The notes: generated by a model from the sequence alone, not told the origin. 64,000 bases of DNA from Sphingomonas sp. HDW15A (GCF_011301715.1 NZ_CP049870.1:806001-870000), one strand, 5' to 3'; shown: positions 29,288-38,298, counted from the first letter of the stretch. Numbers and translations are program-made.

Positions 29288-29521
29288 GGCTGACCGCTTA
29301 ACAGCCGATCGTGGCGAACCCAAGACGCTTTAGCGAGCGCCTAAGCTCGGCAGCTTAGGTTCAAATATCTGCCTTTGGGCGATTTCGGACTCCAGCAGCC
29401 TAGCGGCAGCGTGGGTGGAAAACCTCCGCGCGAGCAGTATCGAACTTCCGACATTACCCGTCTCGTCCGGGGCTCATGTCATCGCGGATGAACGACTGTT
29501 CAGCAACATTGGTCTGAGACC
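29288..29521. other. Intergenic stretch without supported gene
   Basis: There is no convincing coding signal between the ABC-F start and the first full dispersed repeat copy. It contains a degenerate copy of the repeat (GTGGGTGGAAAACC near 29410). The promoter for the ABC-F gene is expected here but no clear element is visible. Confidence 0.5.
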
Positions 29522-29552
29522 AACGTCTGCAATGGGTCGAAAGCTGACATTG
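29522..29552 (+). repeat. Dispersed 31-base repeat, copy 1
   Basis: The core GGGTCGAAAGCTGACATTG lies in a 31-base unit repeated at 29961-29991 with one mismatch (position 29528 T versus C). The two copies flank the small gene at 29585-29962 as direct repeats. Degenerate relatives occur in other intergenic regions of the window. Confidence 0.8.
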
Positions 29553-29584
29553 ACTGGAAGCGCGGCCAATTCGAAGTTGCCTGA

Positions 29585-29962
29585 ATGGTCCGCGCGTTTC
29601 TCCCATTAGTCGCGATGTTCGGGCTGAGCGGTAGCTCCGATTTCTTCAAGCTCCAATTAGATTACCGAGAGCAGGTAGGCGCCATTACGGTCTCGGCCTT
29701 CAACGAGGGATTCTTTAGATCAACTCCGGTTTCCATCTGTTCCGAACGAGTTGTAGTCGAAGAGCTAACAAGCGCGGGACCTATGACAGTCTGGAGTCAG
29801 ACTCTTGACGCAGAGGGCTGCATGCCGCGCCATCGATGGTTTTTCATTCCGAGGCAAAAAGACGGCACACCGCTGTACAGCCGACGACCCGAACGAGCGA
29901 TCGGCGTCAGTATCTTCGCGCGTGATGGCGCGTACGCGAGTAGCGGTTGGAAAACTCTCTAA
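29585..29962 (+). CDS. Hypothetical secreted protein
   Basis: This is a possible 125-residue protein with a short hydrophobic N-terminus (MVRAFLPLVAMFGLSGSS) that could be a signal sequence. It has two cysteines (SICSERVVVEE, AEGCMPRHRW) and aromatic-rich segments compatible with a small beta-sandwich. The ribosome-binding site is weak. It is bracketed by two direct repeat copies. The family is not recognised. Confidence 0.5.
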   Translation: MVRAFLPLVAMFGLSGSSDFFKLQLDYREQVGAITVSAFNEGFFRSTPVSICSERVVVEELTSAGPMTVWSQTLDAEGCMPRHRWFFIPRQKDGTPLYSRRPERAIGVSIFARDGAYASSGWKTL

Positions 29963-29991
29963 CGTCCGCAATGGGTCGAAAGCTGACATTG
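29961..29991 (+). repeat. Dispersed 31-base repeat, copy 2
   Basis: This is the second near-identical copy of the 31-base unit (core GGGTCGAAAGCTGACATTG). It begins at the last bases of the preceding gene, just upstream of the adenylate cyclase gene. There is no terminal inverted repeat or transposase; it may be a remnant of a small non-autonomous element. Confidence 0.8.
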
Positions 29992-30064
29992 GTGGACAAT
30001 GTTGCCATGTCTTCCAGCGCGGGACATCGGCGTTGATCCTCGCCTCGCTCCTCGAGGAGGCGTC

Positions 30065-31294
30065 ATGCGTGGTTTTCGTGATGAATTGTTGGATTGGGCA
30101 ACTGCCGAAGCAATTGCTTGCAAGTCCGTTCCCTCACTCCTCAACAGCTATTGCCGTTTCCTTTGCGGGCAGGACTTCGCCATCAGGCGCTGCAACATGA
30201 CGACCGCCACAATTCACCCGCTGATGCACAATTCGCGTCACGTCTGGTTCGACCGCGCAACGGACCCTGGCCCGCTCAATCCGGACGTGATCGTCGCGCG
30301 GCGGCAATATGCCTTCGGGGAATCGCAGATCGACGAAGTCTATTTGAACGCTGCGGCCTCCAATAATCCACAGTTCACGGCATCGCCATTCTTCGTGATC
30401 GAACAACAGGGCGAGCTTCATGAGAAGATTCGCGGTCCTGGCGAAGCGCAACGTTTTCCGGTCTTCGATGATCTCGGAGCGCTTGGCTGCAGCGACTATT
30501 ACGGGTCCACTCTGGCGAACTATTCCGGATTGCGTCAGATCATCGGCCTGGCGACCGATCGCCCGGGAGGCTTTGGCAAGCCGGGAGTGGGCGAACTCAA
30601 AGTGAGCCTGCGCTTGCTGAGCTTATTGCTCAACACGGTAATTGAATCTGACATCAAGAAGACTCTAGCCAAGGTCTATTTGGGAGAGGATCCCGGGCAA
30701 CGCGTGTGTGCGGGTATGATCCATCGCGGCGAGGTGGTCTCGATTGAAGCGGCAGTATGGTTTTCCGACCTTCGCAACTTCACGGCTTCGGGTGAGGAGT
30801 TGGCTCCCGAAAAGCTCGTTGAGCGGCTAAACGACTATTTCGAGATCGTCGCTCGTGCGATCCACGACGCCGGGGGAGAGATACTCAAATACATCGGCGA
30901 TGCCGTGCTGGCCATTTTCCCTGTTCGAGAGGAGTTGGGAGTCGAGGGAGCTTGTCTGGCCGCAGTGCGCGCATTGGAAGACGCGACCGAACGGCTCGAG
31001 TCCTGGAACGCCCGCGCACAAGAGCTTGGCGAGCCGAGACTGGCCCATGGGGTCGGACTCCACATTGGAACGACCAGCTATGGCAATATTGGGTCGGCTG
31101 AGCGGCTCGACTTTACGGTCATCGGCCGAACCGTGAATATTGCCTCCCGGATTGAGTCCCAGTGCAGCTCTTTGGGCGCGGTTGCACTGTGCAGCCGTGA
31201 GTTCCTTGAGCAGGCGGGCATTTCGGCACTTTCAGTTGGCGCGTTCACTCTCAAGGGAGTCACTGGCCAAGTCGAGCTTCACGCGTTGCGATGA
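30065..31294 (+). CDS. Class III adenylate/guanylate cyclase
   Basis: This 409-residue protein has an N-terminal region of about 220 residues without an obvious known sensor domain and a C-terminal class III cyclase domain. The two metal-binding aspartates are in FSDLRNFT and YIGDAVLAIF, and the transition-state Asn/Arg pair is in VIGRTVNIASRIE. The ATG at 30065 has a strong GAGGAGG upstream. No transmembrane helix is evident, so it is probably soluble. It makes cAMP (or cGMP) in response to an unknown signal. Confidence 0.88.
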   Translation: MRGFRDELLDWATAEAIACKSVPSLLNSYCRFLCGQDFAIRRCNMTTATIHPLMHNSRHVWFDRATDPGPLNPDVIVARRQYAFGESQIDEVYLNAAASNNPQFTASPFFVIEQQGELHEKIRGPGEAQRFPVFDDLGALGCSDYYGSTLANYSGLRQIIGLATDRPGGFGKPGVGELKVSLRLLSLLLNTVIESDIKKTLAKVYLGEDPGQRVCAGMIHRGEVVSIEAAVWFSDLRNFTASGEELAPEKLVERLNDYFEIVARAIHDAGGEILKYIGDAVLAIFPVREELGVEGACLAAVRALEDATERLESWNARAQELGEPRLAHGVGLHIGTTSYGNIGSAERLDFTVIGRTVNIASRIESQCSSLGAVALCSREFLEQAGISALSVGAFTLKGVTGQVELHALR

Positions 31295-31296
31295 GC

Positions 31297-31527
31297 TCAA
31301 TCCTTGTATTGGCAGCTCCAGCCACGCCTACTTAGGATTGAGCCGAGGCGAACCTGAGATAGGAAGTCCTCCATCGCTGCCACGACACTGTCCTGGCGAC
31401 CTAATCGGAGCGTAGCGTCTGTTTCTGGCCAACTCGCCCAGACGAAGCCATCACGCGAGCTGAGGACGACTTCTTTTACTGTCTCCCGATCCTCCGGAAT
31501 TTTGCCATTGTCGGCGGATCCATTCAT
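31297..31527 (-). CDS. Hypothetical small protein
   Basis: This is a possible 76-residue protein starting MNGSADNGKIPEDRETVKEV and containing SSRDGFVWASWPETD. It is convergent with the adenylate cyclase, two bases away. It is compositionally protein-like, but no family is recognised and the ribosome-binding site is unclear. Confidence 0.45.
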   Translation of the reverse strand: MNGSADNGKIPEDRETVKEVVLSSRDGFVWASWPETDATLRLGRQDSVVAAMEDFLSQVRLGSILSRRGWSCQYKD

Positions 31528-31664
31528 GGCTTGAGCCTTCCGCGGTTCGTTCAATCCGACCTTACCGATCGACGCAACCCACCGGCTAACCCTCACTATG
31601 TTGATCTGACGATCAGCAAAATAGGGAGCAATCCCTAGTTAGCCGTAGGCGATTGCGCGCAAGT

Positions 31665-31826
31665 CTAAAGCGACTTGTTGGCCATGCATCTAGAACAAAG
31701 AAGTTCGTCTAGCGGCCGCTCCCATTGGATGACGAAATTTCGGTCTGGATAGGATGGGCATTCCGGATGCCAATGCCAAAGATCGTTTTTGCGATCACCC
31801 ACCGGAGCACGGCGGTACTCAACCAT
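31665..31826 (-). CDS. Small hypothetical protein with His/Cys cluster
   Basis: This 53-residue protein contains NDLWHWHPECPSYPDR followed by ELLCSRCMANKSL, a His/Cys arrangement (HxHxxC...CxxC) that suggests zinc binding. Similar WHW..C..YP...C..C miniproteins occur in sphingomonads as uncharacterised proteins (from memory, not searched). An ATG at 31826 (MVEYRRAPVGDRK) is the likely start. Confidence 0.55.
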   Translation of the reverse strand: MVEYRRAPVGDRKNDLWHWHPECPSYPDRNFVIQWERPLDELLCSRCMANKSL

Positions 31827-31956
31827 GACGGTTACCCCCAATGCGGCACGCTCAGGCATACGCGCCACTCCCCTAGGTTTATAACAAGAATTACATTAAC
31901 CTGCGAGCGGGCTGAGCATCAGTGAGTATTCGCCTCGGCACAGACGGGAGCGTTGC

Positions 31957-33546
31957 GTGGCGCAAGAAAAGCTGGGGCTCTTTGATACGCCGCCGGACCG
32001 TACGGAAATCCGTGTCGCCCTAGCCATTCTCGCATGTGTGTTGGTAATCGTCCTGACTGCGATACCAGTACAGAATGCCTTTGTGGGCCCGATACCCGGG
32101 GTTGTTCCAGCTCTGGTCACGGGGATGTTGGTCTGCGACCTAATCAGCGCCGCCATCCTATACACCCAAGCTCTCGTCTTTCGCTCGCGCTCGCTCACCG
32201 TGCTGGCGTCGGGCTATGTCATCAGCGGATTGCTACTCATCCCGTGGGCTCTCAGCTTCCCGGGCGCGTTTTCCGAATCTGGATTGCTTGGCGCGCAAGT
32301 CAACACGACGGGATGGCTCGCGACATTCTGGCGGCTCTCGGTCCCCGTTGCCATCTTCTTTTATGCATTGCTCAAGCGCGCGGACGCGGTCGGCAGCCTC
32401 GCGGCAGAACGGTCGCCTGCGAAGGTTTTCGAAGGGCTGCTCTTTTCAGTCGCCACCACCATTCTACTCACGCTATTGACTACTCTGGGGCATGATCTGC
32501 TGCCCTCATTCTTTGTCGATCAGAGCTCGGTCATCCGATCGACGCTGGTAACTGTAAACGTCGTGGTGATCCTCTGGGCAATCGCGGCCGCGGGCATGCT
32601 TTTACGGCAACAGATGTCCGTGCTCGACCTGTGGTTGCTGGTCGCATTATCCGCATGGCTCGGACAGTCGCTTCTGAACATGCTGCTAACGTCGCGATTT
32701 ACGTTCGGCGCCTACGTTTTCCTGGGTCTCACGCTTGTCTCGAACCTCGTCGTGATGCTGGCCCTGATCACCGAGTCAAATCGCCTTTACGCGCGGCTCG
32801 CCCTTTCGACGGCAGCGCGAAGGCGAGAACGTGAAGCACGGTTGATGTCTATGGACGCGGTCACGGCCGCCATTTCTCATGAGGCCGGACAGCCACTAAC
32901 CGCTGCATCGCTGGAGGCGTCGGCCGCCCTTAGTTGGCTCACTCAGCCGCAGCCCGACGTTACTAGAGCGATCACATCACTACGCGCGATCGGCGATGCC
33001 AATAAACGCACCTTCGAGGTCATCAAGAGCGTCCGGGCGATGTTCGCCAAGGGTGCCGGAGGAGTAACGGAATTTAACCTCAACCACTTGGTTCGCGAAA
33101 CTGCGCATTTGCTAGACCGGGAGATCACCGCGGCAAAGATCTCGCTGGCCTTGGCACTGCATAAAGAGTTGCCGCTTGTACAAGCTGACCGTGTCCAGAT
33201 TCAGAGGGTCTTAGTGAACCTGATAACGAACGCGATTGAGGCATTCGGGACGACCATGACTGGGCCGAACAAGAGGGCCTCGCGCGAATCTCGCGTAATC
33301 GGCATCCGTACGAAGGAAGTGGATGGTGCCTGTGTGTTGGTAGAGGTTGGTGATAATGGGCCTGGGTTAGCAGTTGATGAGGTAGAGCGGATTTTTGATC
33401 CGTTCGTCACGACCAAAGCCAGCGGCACCGGCTTGGGCTTATCGCTATGTAAAACGATTGTTGAAGATCACGGCGGACGACTTTGGGCGTCGAATGGCGA
33501 AAAGTATGGAGCGGTCTTCCATCTCACGTTGCCGCGCAATGGTTGA
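31957..33546 (+). CDS. MASE4-type membrane sensor histidine kinase
   Basis: This 529-residue protein has an N-terminal region with about seven or eight transmembrane helices (residues 20-285) resembling the MASE4 sensory domain. A HisKA dimerisation/phosphoacceptor segment with ISHEAGQPL follows, then an ATPase domain with N box NLITNAIEAF, G1 DNGPGL and G2 GTGLGLSL. It starts at a GTG preceded by GGGAG. No response regulator is adjacent, so the kinase is an orphan. The ligand is unknown. Confidence 0.88.
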   Translation: MAQEKLGLFDTPPDRTEIRVALAILACVLVIVLTAIPVQNAFVGPIPGVVPALVTGMLVCDLISAAILYTQALVFRSRSLTVLASGYVISGLLLIPWALSFPGAFSESGLLGAQVNTTGWLATFWRLSVPVAIFFYALLKRADAVGSLAAERSPAKVFEGLLFSVATTILLTLLTTLGHDLLPSFFVDQSSVIRSTLVTVNVVVILWAIAAAGMLLRQQMSVLDLWLLVALSAWLGQSLLNMLLTSRFTFGAYVFLGLTLVSNLVVMLALITESNRLYARLALSTAARRREREARLMSMDAVTAAISHEAGQPLTAASLEASAALSWLTQPQPDVTRAITSLRAIGDANKRTFEVIKSVRAMFAKGAGGVTEFNLNHLVRETAHLLDREITAAKISLALALHKELPLVQADRVQIQRVLVNLITNAIEAFGTTMTGPNKRASRESRVIGIRTKEVDGACVLVEVGDNGPGLAVDEVERIFDPFVTTKASGTGLGLSLCKTIVEDHGGRLWASNGEKYGAVFHLTLPRNG

Positions 33547-33620
33547 GGGTAACACGAGCGCCGAGCCGCATTAGGGGCACGTAAAAGGCTCGGGTCTACG
33601 GCTAATGTTCGCCCCGCCGT

Positions 33621-34015
33621 TCACCCTTGGGCCGTCTGACCTCCGCCAGCGACTGGACGCGGGCGAGCCTGGTCATCGATGGCGACAAAGGTGAATAGTC
33701 CTTCGGTCACCTTGCGCCGGATTGCGCCGCTGTCCCGCCAAGCCATCACATCAATCCGAACCTTCATCGAGGTTCTGCCTACGCTTTCGACTTCCGCATA
33801 AACCGAGATGAGATCGCGAAGATGGATCGGCTCAATAAATTCCATCCGGTCGATCGCAATCGTCGCCACCGGTCCGCCCGAGTGATGTCGGGCAATTATA
33901 CCGGCCGCCTTGTCCATCTGGCTCAAGACCCAGCCCCGAAGATGTGGCCATTCGCGTTGATATCGCCAGGTCCCGGCATCAGGCGCAGGATTGGTTCGCG
34001 ACGGATTTCGTTCAT
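33621..34015 (-). CDS. YciA-like acyl-CoA thioesterase (frameshifted)
   Basis: This is a hot-dog fold thioesterase. The N-terminal frame from the ATG at 34015 reads MNEIRREPILRLMPGPGD then INANGHIFG, with the catalytic-type Asn/Gly-His region. It breaks at the CCCC of 33934-33937, and the rest (LSQMDKAAGIIARHHSGG, VATIAIDRMEFIEPI) runs in the shifted frame to 33621. One extra base restores HIFGGWVLSQMD, the standard YciA core, and a 131-residue protein. It hydrolyses acyl-CoA; the chain length is not predictable. Confidence 0.82.
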
Positions 34016-34077
34016 GAGCGACCTTTCCGAGCTTGCCTGGCTTGATGGAGACCTAGGCTTCCCCGACTGTGCGGTTA

Positions 34078-34160
34078 GCTGCAATGGGTCGAAACCCGGA
34101 CGTCAACCTATCGTAGCAATGCGCCAAAAGCTGACATGGCAGCTTTGGGTCGAGAGCTGA
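34078..34160 (+). repeat. Degenerate dispersed repeat cluster
   Basis: This stretch holds two or three partial copies of the same repeat seen at 29522 and 29961: GCAATGGGTCGAAACC at 34081, CAAAAGCTGACATGGC near 34125, and TTTGGGTCGAGAGCTGAACA at 34144. They are nested head to tail in the gap between the thioesterase and the lipoprotein gene. Confidence 0.6.
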
Positions 34161-34267
34161 ACACGACAGGCTTGGTCGGAGGCGGGGGCAGGAAAAGCGA
34201 CCTCGAATCAATGAATTGACTTACGGAGCAAATAACTCGACTTGTGGTCGCGTCGCTTGGGGGCAGT

Positions 34268-34723
34268 ATGGATCGTATCGCGTTGCATGTGGCGTTAGCC
34301 GCGTCCGTCCTGCTTCAGGGCTGTTCGTCAAAACCGAGGAATTTCACGCCGACACTGGCTGTGCCGCCGTCGAGCGAGGCGTCGTTCGACCAGACGTCGT
34401 TCGATCGTGCTTATGCCGAGTGTAATTCGCTGCTCGTCGAGGGCAAGCTCGACGATACTGGCCGGCTATCCTCCGCCGCTGGTGGTGCAGCTGCAACTGG
34501 CGCAACCGCGGCCGTTGGCGGCGCTACTGCAGCCGCGGTCGCGGGTTACGGCGGCCTGGCTGTCGCCGCGGCAACCATCGTGCTGTTGCCGGTCGCGGCA
34601 ATCGGCGGAGCGATCGGCATGTCGAAGATGAAACGGGCAAAAAAGGAACGAGCCATCAAGGCCAAAATGGCGGGGTGCCTTGGGGAGCGCGGATTTGTGG
34701 TCGCAAAGTGGGTCAAAAACTGA
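34268..34723 (+). CDS. Glycine-zipper lipoprotein
   Basis: This 151-residue protein has a lipoprotein signal (LHVALAASVLLQGCSS). After a short soluble part (FDRAYAECNSLLVEG) comes a long Gly/Ala stretch (SAAGGAAATGATAAVGG and onward) that looks like a membrane-inserting glycine zipper, then a basic tail with a cysteine (KMAGCLGERGF). It is predicted to be an outer-membrane-associated lipoprotein of unknown role. The start is at the ATG at 34268 after GGGGG. Confidence 0.72.
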   Translation: MDRIALHVALAASVLLQGCSSKPRNFTPTLAVPPSSEASFDQTSFDRAYAECNSLLVEGKLDDTGRLSSAAGGAAATGATAAVGGATAAAVAGYGGLAVAAATIVLLPVAAIGGAIGMSKMKRAKKERAIKAKMAGCLGERGFVVAKWVKN

Positions 34724-34780
34724 ACCGCTATTGCGGACCTTCCGCAGCGCAGAGTGTCTGTGTTCGGCCGGTATCAGACT

Positions 34781-35560
34781 CTAGCGTTCCATCCGGTAAA
34801 GCATGTTGAGCTGCACGCCGGTTTCAAGCTGACCGGGCGCTACAATTCCACCTCGTTCAGGGGCCGGGGGCGGAGGCGGGGGCGGCGGCGGCGCGCTGGC
34901 GTTTACAATCCGGCTTCCGGTAACAACGATGTCGGTTCCCCTGTACGAAACTCCCTCTTCGACCGACAGAAGTCGCACCCTGGTGAAGCCATTGTTGCGC
35001 GCATATTCGGTTGCCTCGGCTTCCCCTCGCGCCATTGCCCGTAAACGGGCTTCACGCCGCAAGGGCGACGGGTCGGCAATGGCAAAGGTTGGACCGTAGA
35101 TTGTGTCGGCTCCCGCAGCAGTTAAGCTGTCGAGAAGCCCAGTGACCGCGTCTAAGTCCCGCGTCTTGATCTGTACCGAATTGCCGGCGACATATCCGAC
35201 GAGGACCTGACGCCCGTCGCGTCCCGAAGTCCCTTGTTCCCAGCGATAGTCGGCGGAAAGCTGAATACCTTGAGTTTGAATGTCTCGCTCGCGGATGCCG
35301 GCCGAGCGGATCGCCGCCAACAGCCGCTCAGTCTTTACCTTATTGGCCGCTACCGCTTCCTTCGCTGTCGTCGCCTTCGCAGTGGTTCCTACTGTGAGGC
35401 TCGCCTCATCAGGCGGGGTGCGAAGGTTTTCTGCAATACTGACCCGGACGAGCGGCGTGTTCGCCATTTCGGAGATGCTCGCGCTTGGAAAGGTCTGCGC
35501 AAGGGAGGGCGCGGCTGCGAGCGCTAACCCGAGACATGACAGAGAAAGAGAAAGGCGCAT
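34781..35560 (-). CDS. SIMPL (DUF541) domain periplasmic protein
   Basis: This 259-residue protein has a signal peptide (MRLSLSLSCLGLALAAAPSLAQ). It then carries a SIMPL domain with VRVSIAENLRTPPDEASLTVG, IRERDIQTQGIQLSADY, and VQIKTRDLDAVTGLLDSL. The C-terminus has a run of nine prolines before APERGG. SIMPL proteins are oligomeric periplasmic proteins of uncertain role. The start at 35560 matches the signal peptide. Confidence 0.87.
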   Translation of the reverse strand: MRLSLSLSCLGLALAAAPSLAQTFPSASISEMANTPLVRVSIAENLRTPPDEASLTVGTTAKATTAKEAVAANKVKTERLLAAIRSAGIRERDIQTQGIQLSADYRWEQGTSGRDGRQVLVGYVAGNSVQIKTRDLDAVTGLLDSLTAAGADTIYGPTFAIADPSPLRREARLRAMARGEAEATEYARNNGFTRVRLLSVEEGVSYRGTDIVVTGSRIVNASAPPPPPPPPPAPERGGIVAPGQLETGVQLNMLYRMER

Positions 35561-35701
35561 GGATAACCCCAGAACATGGAACCGATAAGCCCAGGTGACT
35601 GGCATCGCCGGAATGAACCTAAGTTGACCTTCCAAGGAGCTGACAGTTTTAAGGTCAGGAATAGTGCGGCTGGAGTCAGCAACGGTCGAAACTTTATCTC
35701 T

Positions 35702-35869
35702 TCAGGGCAGGATCTCGGTGCCGTCCCAGGCCAAGCAGCGGCCGGTCTGCAGCGGGGTCAGCCGGCCGATGACATTCAGCAGGTGCGACGCCGATTCCTC
35801 AGCCGAGAAGAGCCGGCCAGCGGGTTCGCCCTTCTGAAACGGCTTGCTTAATGCCGTCTCTGCGAGCAC
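35702..35869 (-). pseudogene. C-terminal remnant of a short-chain dehydrogenase
   Basis: Reading the minus strand here gives AETALSKPFQKGEPAGRLFS, then AEESASHLLNVIGRLTPLQ and TGRCLAWDGTEILP before a TGA. This is the ordinary C-terminal end of a CsgA/YciK-like SDR (compare TALSxPF...LFxxExSAxxLLxVIxGLTPxxSGxxxxWDGxxIP). The Rossmann N-terminus and YxxxK are absent: the preceding bases belong to the ABC-F gene. It is a truncated relic, not a working gene. Confidence 0.7.
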
Positions 35870-35887
35870 GAAACGGCTGCTTAAAAA

Positions 35888-37464
35888 CTAGCTCAGGCTA
35901 AGCTCCGCACCGATCCCGATCCGCTGGAGGAACGCGCGATCGTGACTGACCACTACCAGGGCGCCGTCGTAGTCCGCGAGCGCGCTCTCCAGTTCCTCGA
36001 TGCTGGTCACGTCCATGTGGTTCGTGGGCTCGTCTAGCAACAACAGTTGCGGCGGTCGGGCGGCGCCCATCACGCACGCTAGGCCTGCCCTCAATCGTTC
36101 CCCGCCGCTGAGCGAGGAGGCAGTACGCAGCGCATCCCGATTGCGAAACGCGAAACGCGCGAGCACCCTATAGGCGTCGTGGTCGGAGAGCAGCGGTTGG
36201 AGCTGTTTTAGATTCTCGATCAGGGTTCGGTCGTCGCAGAGCAGGCCGACATGTTGGTCGAGGTAGGCGTAAGGCACTAGGACCCGTGCCTCGCCTTCGG
36301 TCGGCGGGAGCGAACCGCTGATCAGCTTCAGGAGGCTGCTCTTGCCTGCGCCGTTAGGACCGGAGATGGCGATGCGTTCGGGTCCCGTCATCGTCAAGCT
36401 GAGTGGGCCGAACAGGCGTTTGCCGCCTGACGTGAGCACCACTTGATTGAGCGACAGCACGGTTCGACTGGCGGGTAGCTCCGATGGCGGAAGCGAAAAG
36501 GATAACGGCGTAACGCGTTCGAGCCCGGCTTGAGCGGCTTCGCGAGCCTCATTAGCCTCGCTGATAGCACGGGCGGCAAGCCGCTCGGAGCGACCCGCTG
36601 TCGCCTCAGCACGCCTCTTCGCGAGACCCATTGAGATCTTCGGGCACTGCCACTGGCGGCATAGTTACGGCCATCTGAGTCCCGGCGCGCCTGCCGCTCA
36701 CGAGCAGACTGGGCGGCTCGATTTGCTGCGCGGTAGCCCGACTCCGCACGTTGGGCTGCCTGTTCTGCTCTATCGCGGGCAGCATCGCGAGCTGCCTCGT
36801 AAGCAGACCAACCCCCTCCAGTCACACGGACGCCAATTGGCGAAATCTCGAGAATCCGGTCCATCTGCTCCAGCAATGCGCGATCATGGCTCGCGACCAG
36901 CGCACCTCCACGCCAGCTGGCTAGCATCGCCGAGACGGCTTGCCGGCCCTGCGCATCAAGATCGTTAGTCGGCTCGTCGAGAAGGATCAGGTCGGGCTCT
37001 TCTAATAGAAGTCTTGCGAGGGCGAGCCGCATCCGTTCACCGCCGCTGAAGGTCGAAAGGTCTCGATCAAGCCCTTCTGAAACGAGGCCGACTTTCTCCA
37101 TTGCCTCATGCACCCGGCCAGGCAAGCCCCAGTCAGCTCGCGCAAAATCCTCCGCAGTCCCTTGTCCGCGCTCAATCCGCTCCAGAACAGTCATCGGTTG
37201 CGCCACTCCAAGCAGATCCGCTGCGCAGCCTTTGGCCTCGCCGGAGAGCTGATGCAGTGATCCTATCCTGCCGGTAACAGCGATGGACCCCGACCTAGGC
37301 TTCGCTTCCCCAGCGATCGCCTTTAGGAGCGTCGATTTGCCGGCACCGTTCCGCCCGACAACTCCTACGCGCTCGCGTCCGAGCGCCAGCGTCAAATCGG
37401 AGAAAAGGAGGCGTCCGTCAGGCGAGGAGAGTGAAACAGCGTCGAGAGTGAGTAATGCAGACAT
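35888..37464 (-). CDS. ABC-F family ATPase, second paralogue (frameshifted)
   Basis: The reconstructed protein has about 525 residues. The first cassette ([35 protein letters not shown]) and the linker are in one frame. After YAASGSA the frame breaks at the GGG of 36642-36644 (plus strand), and [17 protein letters not shown] plus the second cassette ([33 protein letters not shown]) continue in the shifted frame. It is a short ABC-F type. No good ribosome-binding site precedes the ATG at 37464; an upstream ORF with a strong one overlaps it. Confidence 0.87.
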
Positions 37465-37520
37465 GGGAAACCCGGAACGGAATTGGAGAGCAAGTTGGCG
37501 CGGCTCCGATCCTGGTTCAT
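37392..37520 (-). CDS. Leader ORF overlapping the ABC-F start (or its N-terminal extension)
   Basis: An ATG at 37520 with an excellent ribosome-binding site (AAGGAGGAAGAC) opens a 42-codon ORF beginning [19 protein letters not shown]. It overlaps the first 73 bases of the ABC-F gene in another frame. Either it is a translated leader peptide controlling the ABC-F gene, or one missing C in the CCC just before the ABC-F ATG separates what is really a 19-residue N-terminal extension. The frame offset fits the second idea, and ABC-F biology fits the first. Confidence 0.45.
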   Translation of the reverse strand: MNQDRSRANLLSNSVPGFPCLHYSLSTLFHSPRLTDASFSPI

Positions 37521-37785
37521 GTCTTCCTCCTTAACGTGGCCGGCGTGCCTACCGGGAGCGATCTGGCGAGGCAAGGCCGTGTGGGTACGAAGCCAAGGTT
37601 AGTGTCCACAGAAATCTCAGTCCTACCTTTGCTCGAATTTTCGTGTGCGTTGCCGCCGCGCAGGAACCGGCCTTGGCTCCCGGTCGAGCGCTAACACCGC
37701 TGGACTGGGCCGAAAGCAGACATCAGCAAGTTGGCGCGGGACACCGTGCGTGTGCTAAGATTAAGAATAATCAGGGGAGGGGCCA
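37521..37785. other. Intergenic stretch between ABC-F leader and NTF2-like gene
   Basis: There is no supported gene. It contains a degenerate copy of the dispersed repeat (CTGGGCCGAAAGCAGACATCAG at about 37706) and should hold the divergent promoters of the ABC-F leader and the NTF2-like lipoprotein gene. I see no clear promoter elements. Confidence 0.5.
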
Positions 37786-38298
37786 ATGACGAAATCGTTA
37801 CTCCTACTTTCTGTCGCGGCGTTGCTGCTGCCGGCATGCCAACCAGGTGACAAGCCGGCAGACAACACAGCCCAAGTGAACAGTAAGGTTGTTGTCGACA
37901 CTGGGACGGAGGAAAAGGCAATCCGTGGGCAGGTCGATCGTTGGCTCCAGCTCGTGAAAGCCAAGGATGCTGCACGCATTGCGGAGCTATACACCGAGGA
38001 CGGCGCCGTGATGCCACCCAATGCTCCGATCAGCAAAGGTCGCGCCGCGATACAGCAAACTTGGGCATCCATGATGAGCACGCCCGGGTTTGATCTAACG
38101 ATCGATCCCGAACAGATCGTGCTGTCATCTTCCGGTGACATGGCGCTCGATCGAGGAACTTACCAGCTGACGATTGCGCCATCAGGGAAGGCGCAAAAAG
38201 ACACAGGAAAGTATGTGGTGGTATGGCGGAAGATCGGCAACGAATGGAAAGCGACTGCTGACATCTTCAACAGCGATGTGCCGCCAGCTGCAGGCTAA
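37786..38298 (+). CDS. DUF4440/SgcJ-type NTF2-like lipoprotein
   Basis: This 170-residue protein has a lipoprotein signal (MTKSLLLLSVAALLLPAC) and one NTF2-like domain (AIRGQVDRWLQLVKAKDAAR, IAELYTEDGAVMPPNAP, YVVVWRKIGNEWKATADIFN). This is the DUF4440/SgcJ family, usually of unknown ligand. The ATG at 37786 follows a GGGGAGGGG ribosome-binding site. It is a predicted envelope lipoprotein. Confidence 0.85.
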   Translation: MTKSLLLLSVAALLLPACQPGDKPADNTAQVNSKVVVDTGTEEKAIRGQVDRWLQLVKAKDAARIAELYTEDGAVMPPNAPISKGRAAIQQTWASMMSTPGFDLTIDPEQIVLSSSGDMALDRGTYQLTIAPSGKAQKDTGKYVVVWRKIGNEWKATADIFNSDVPPAAG

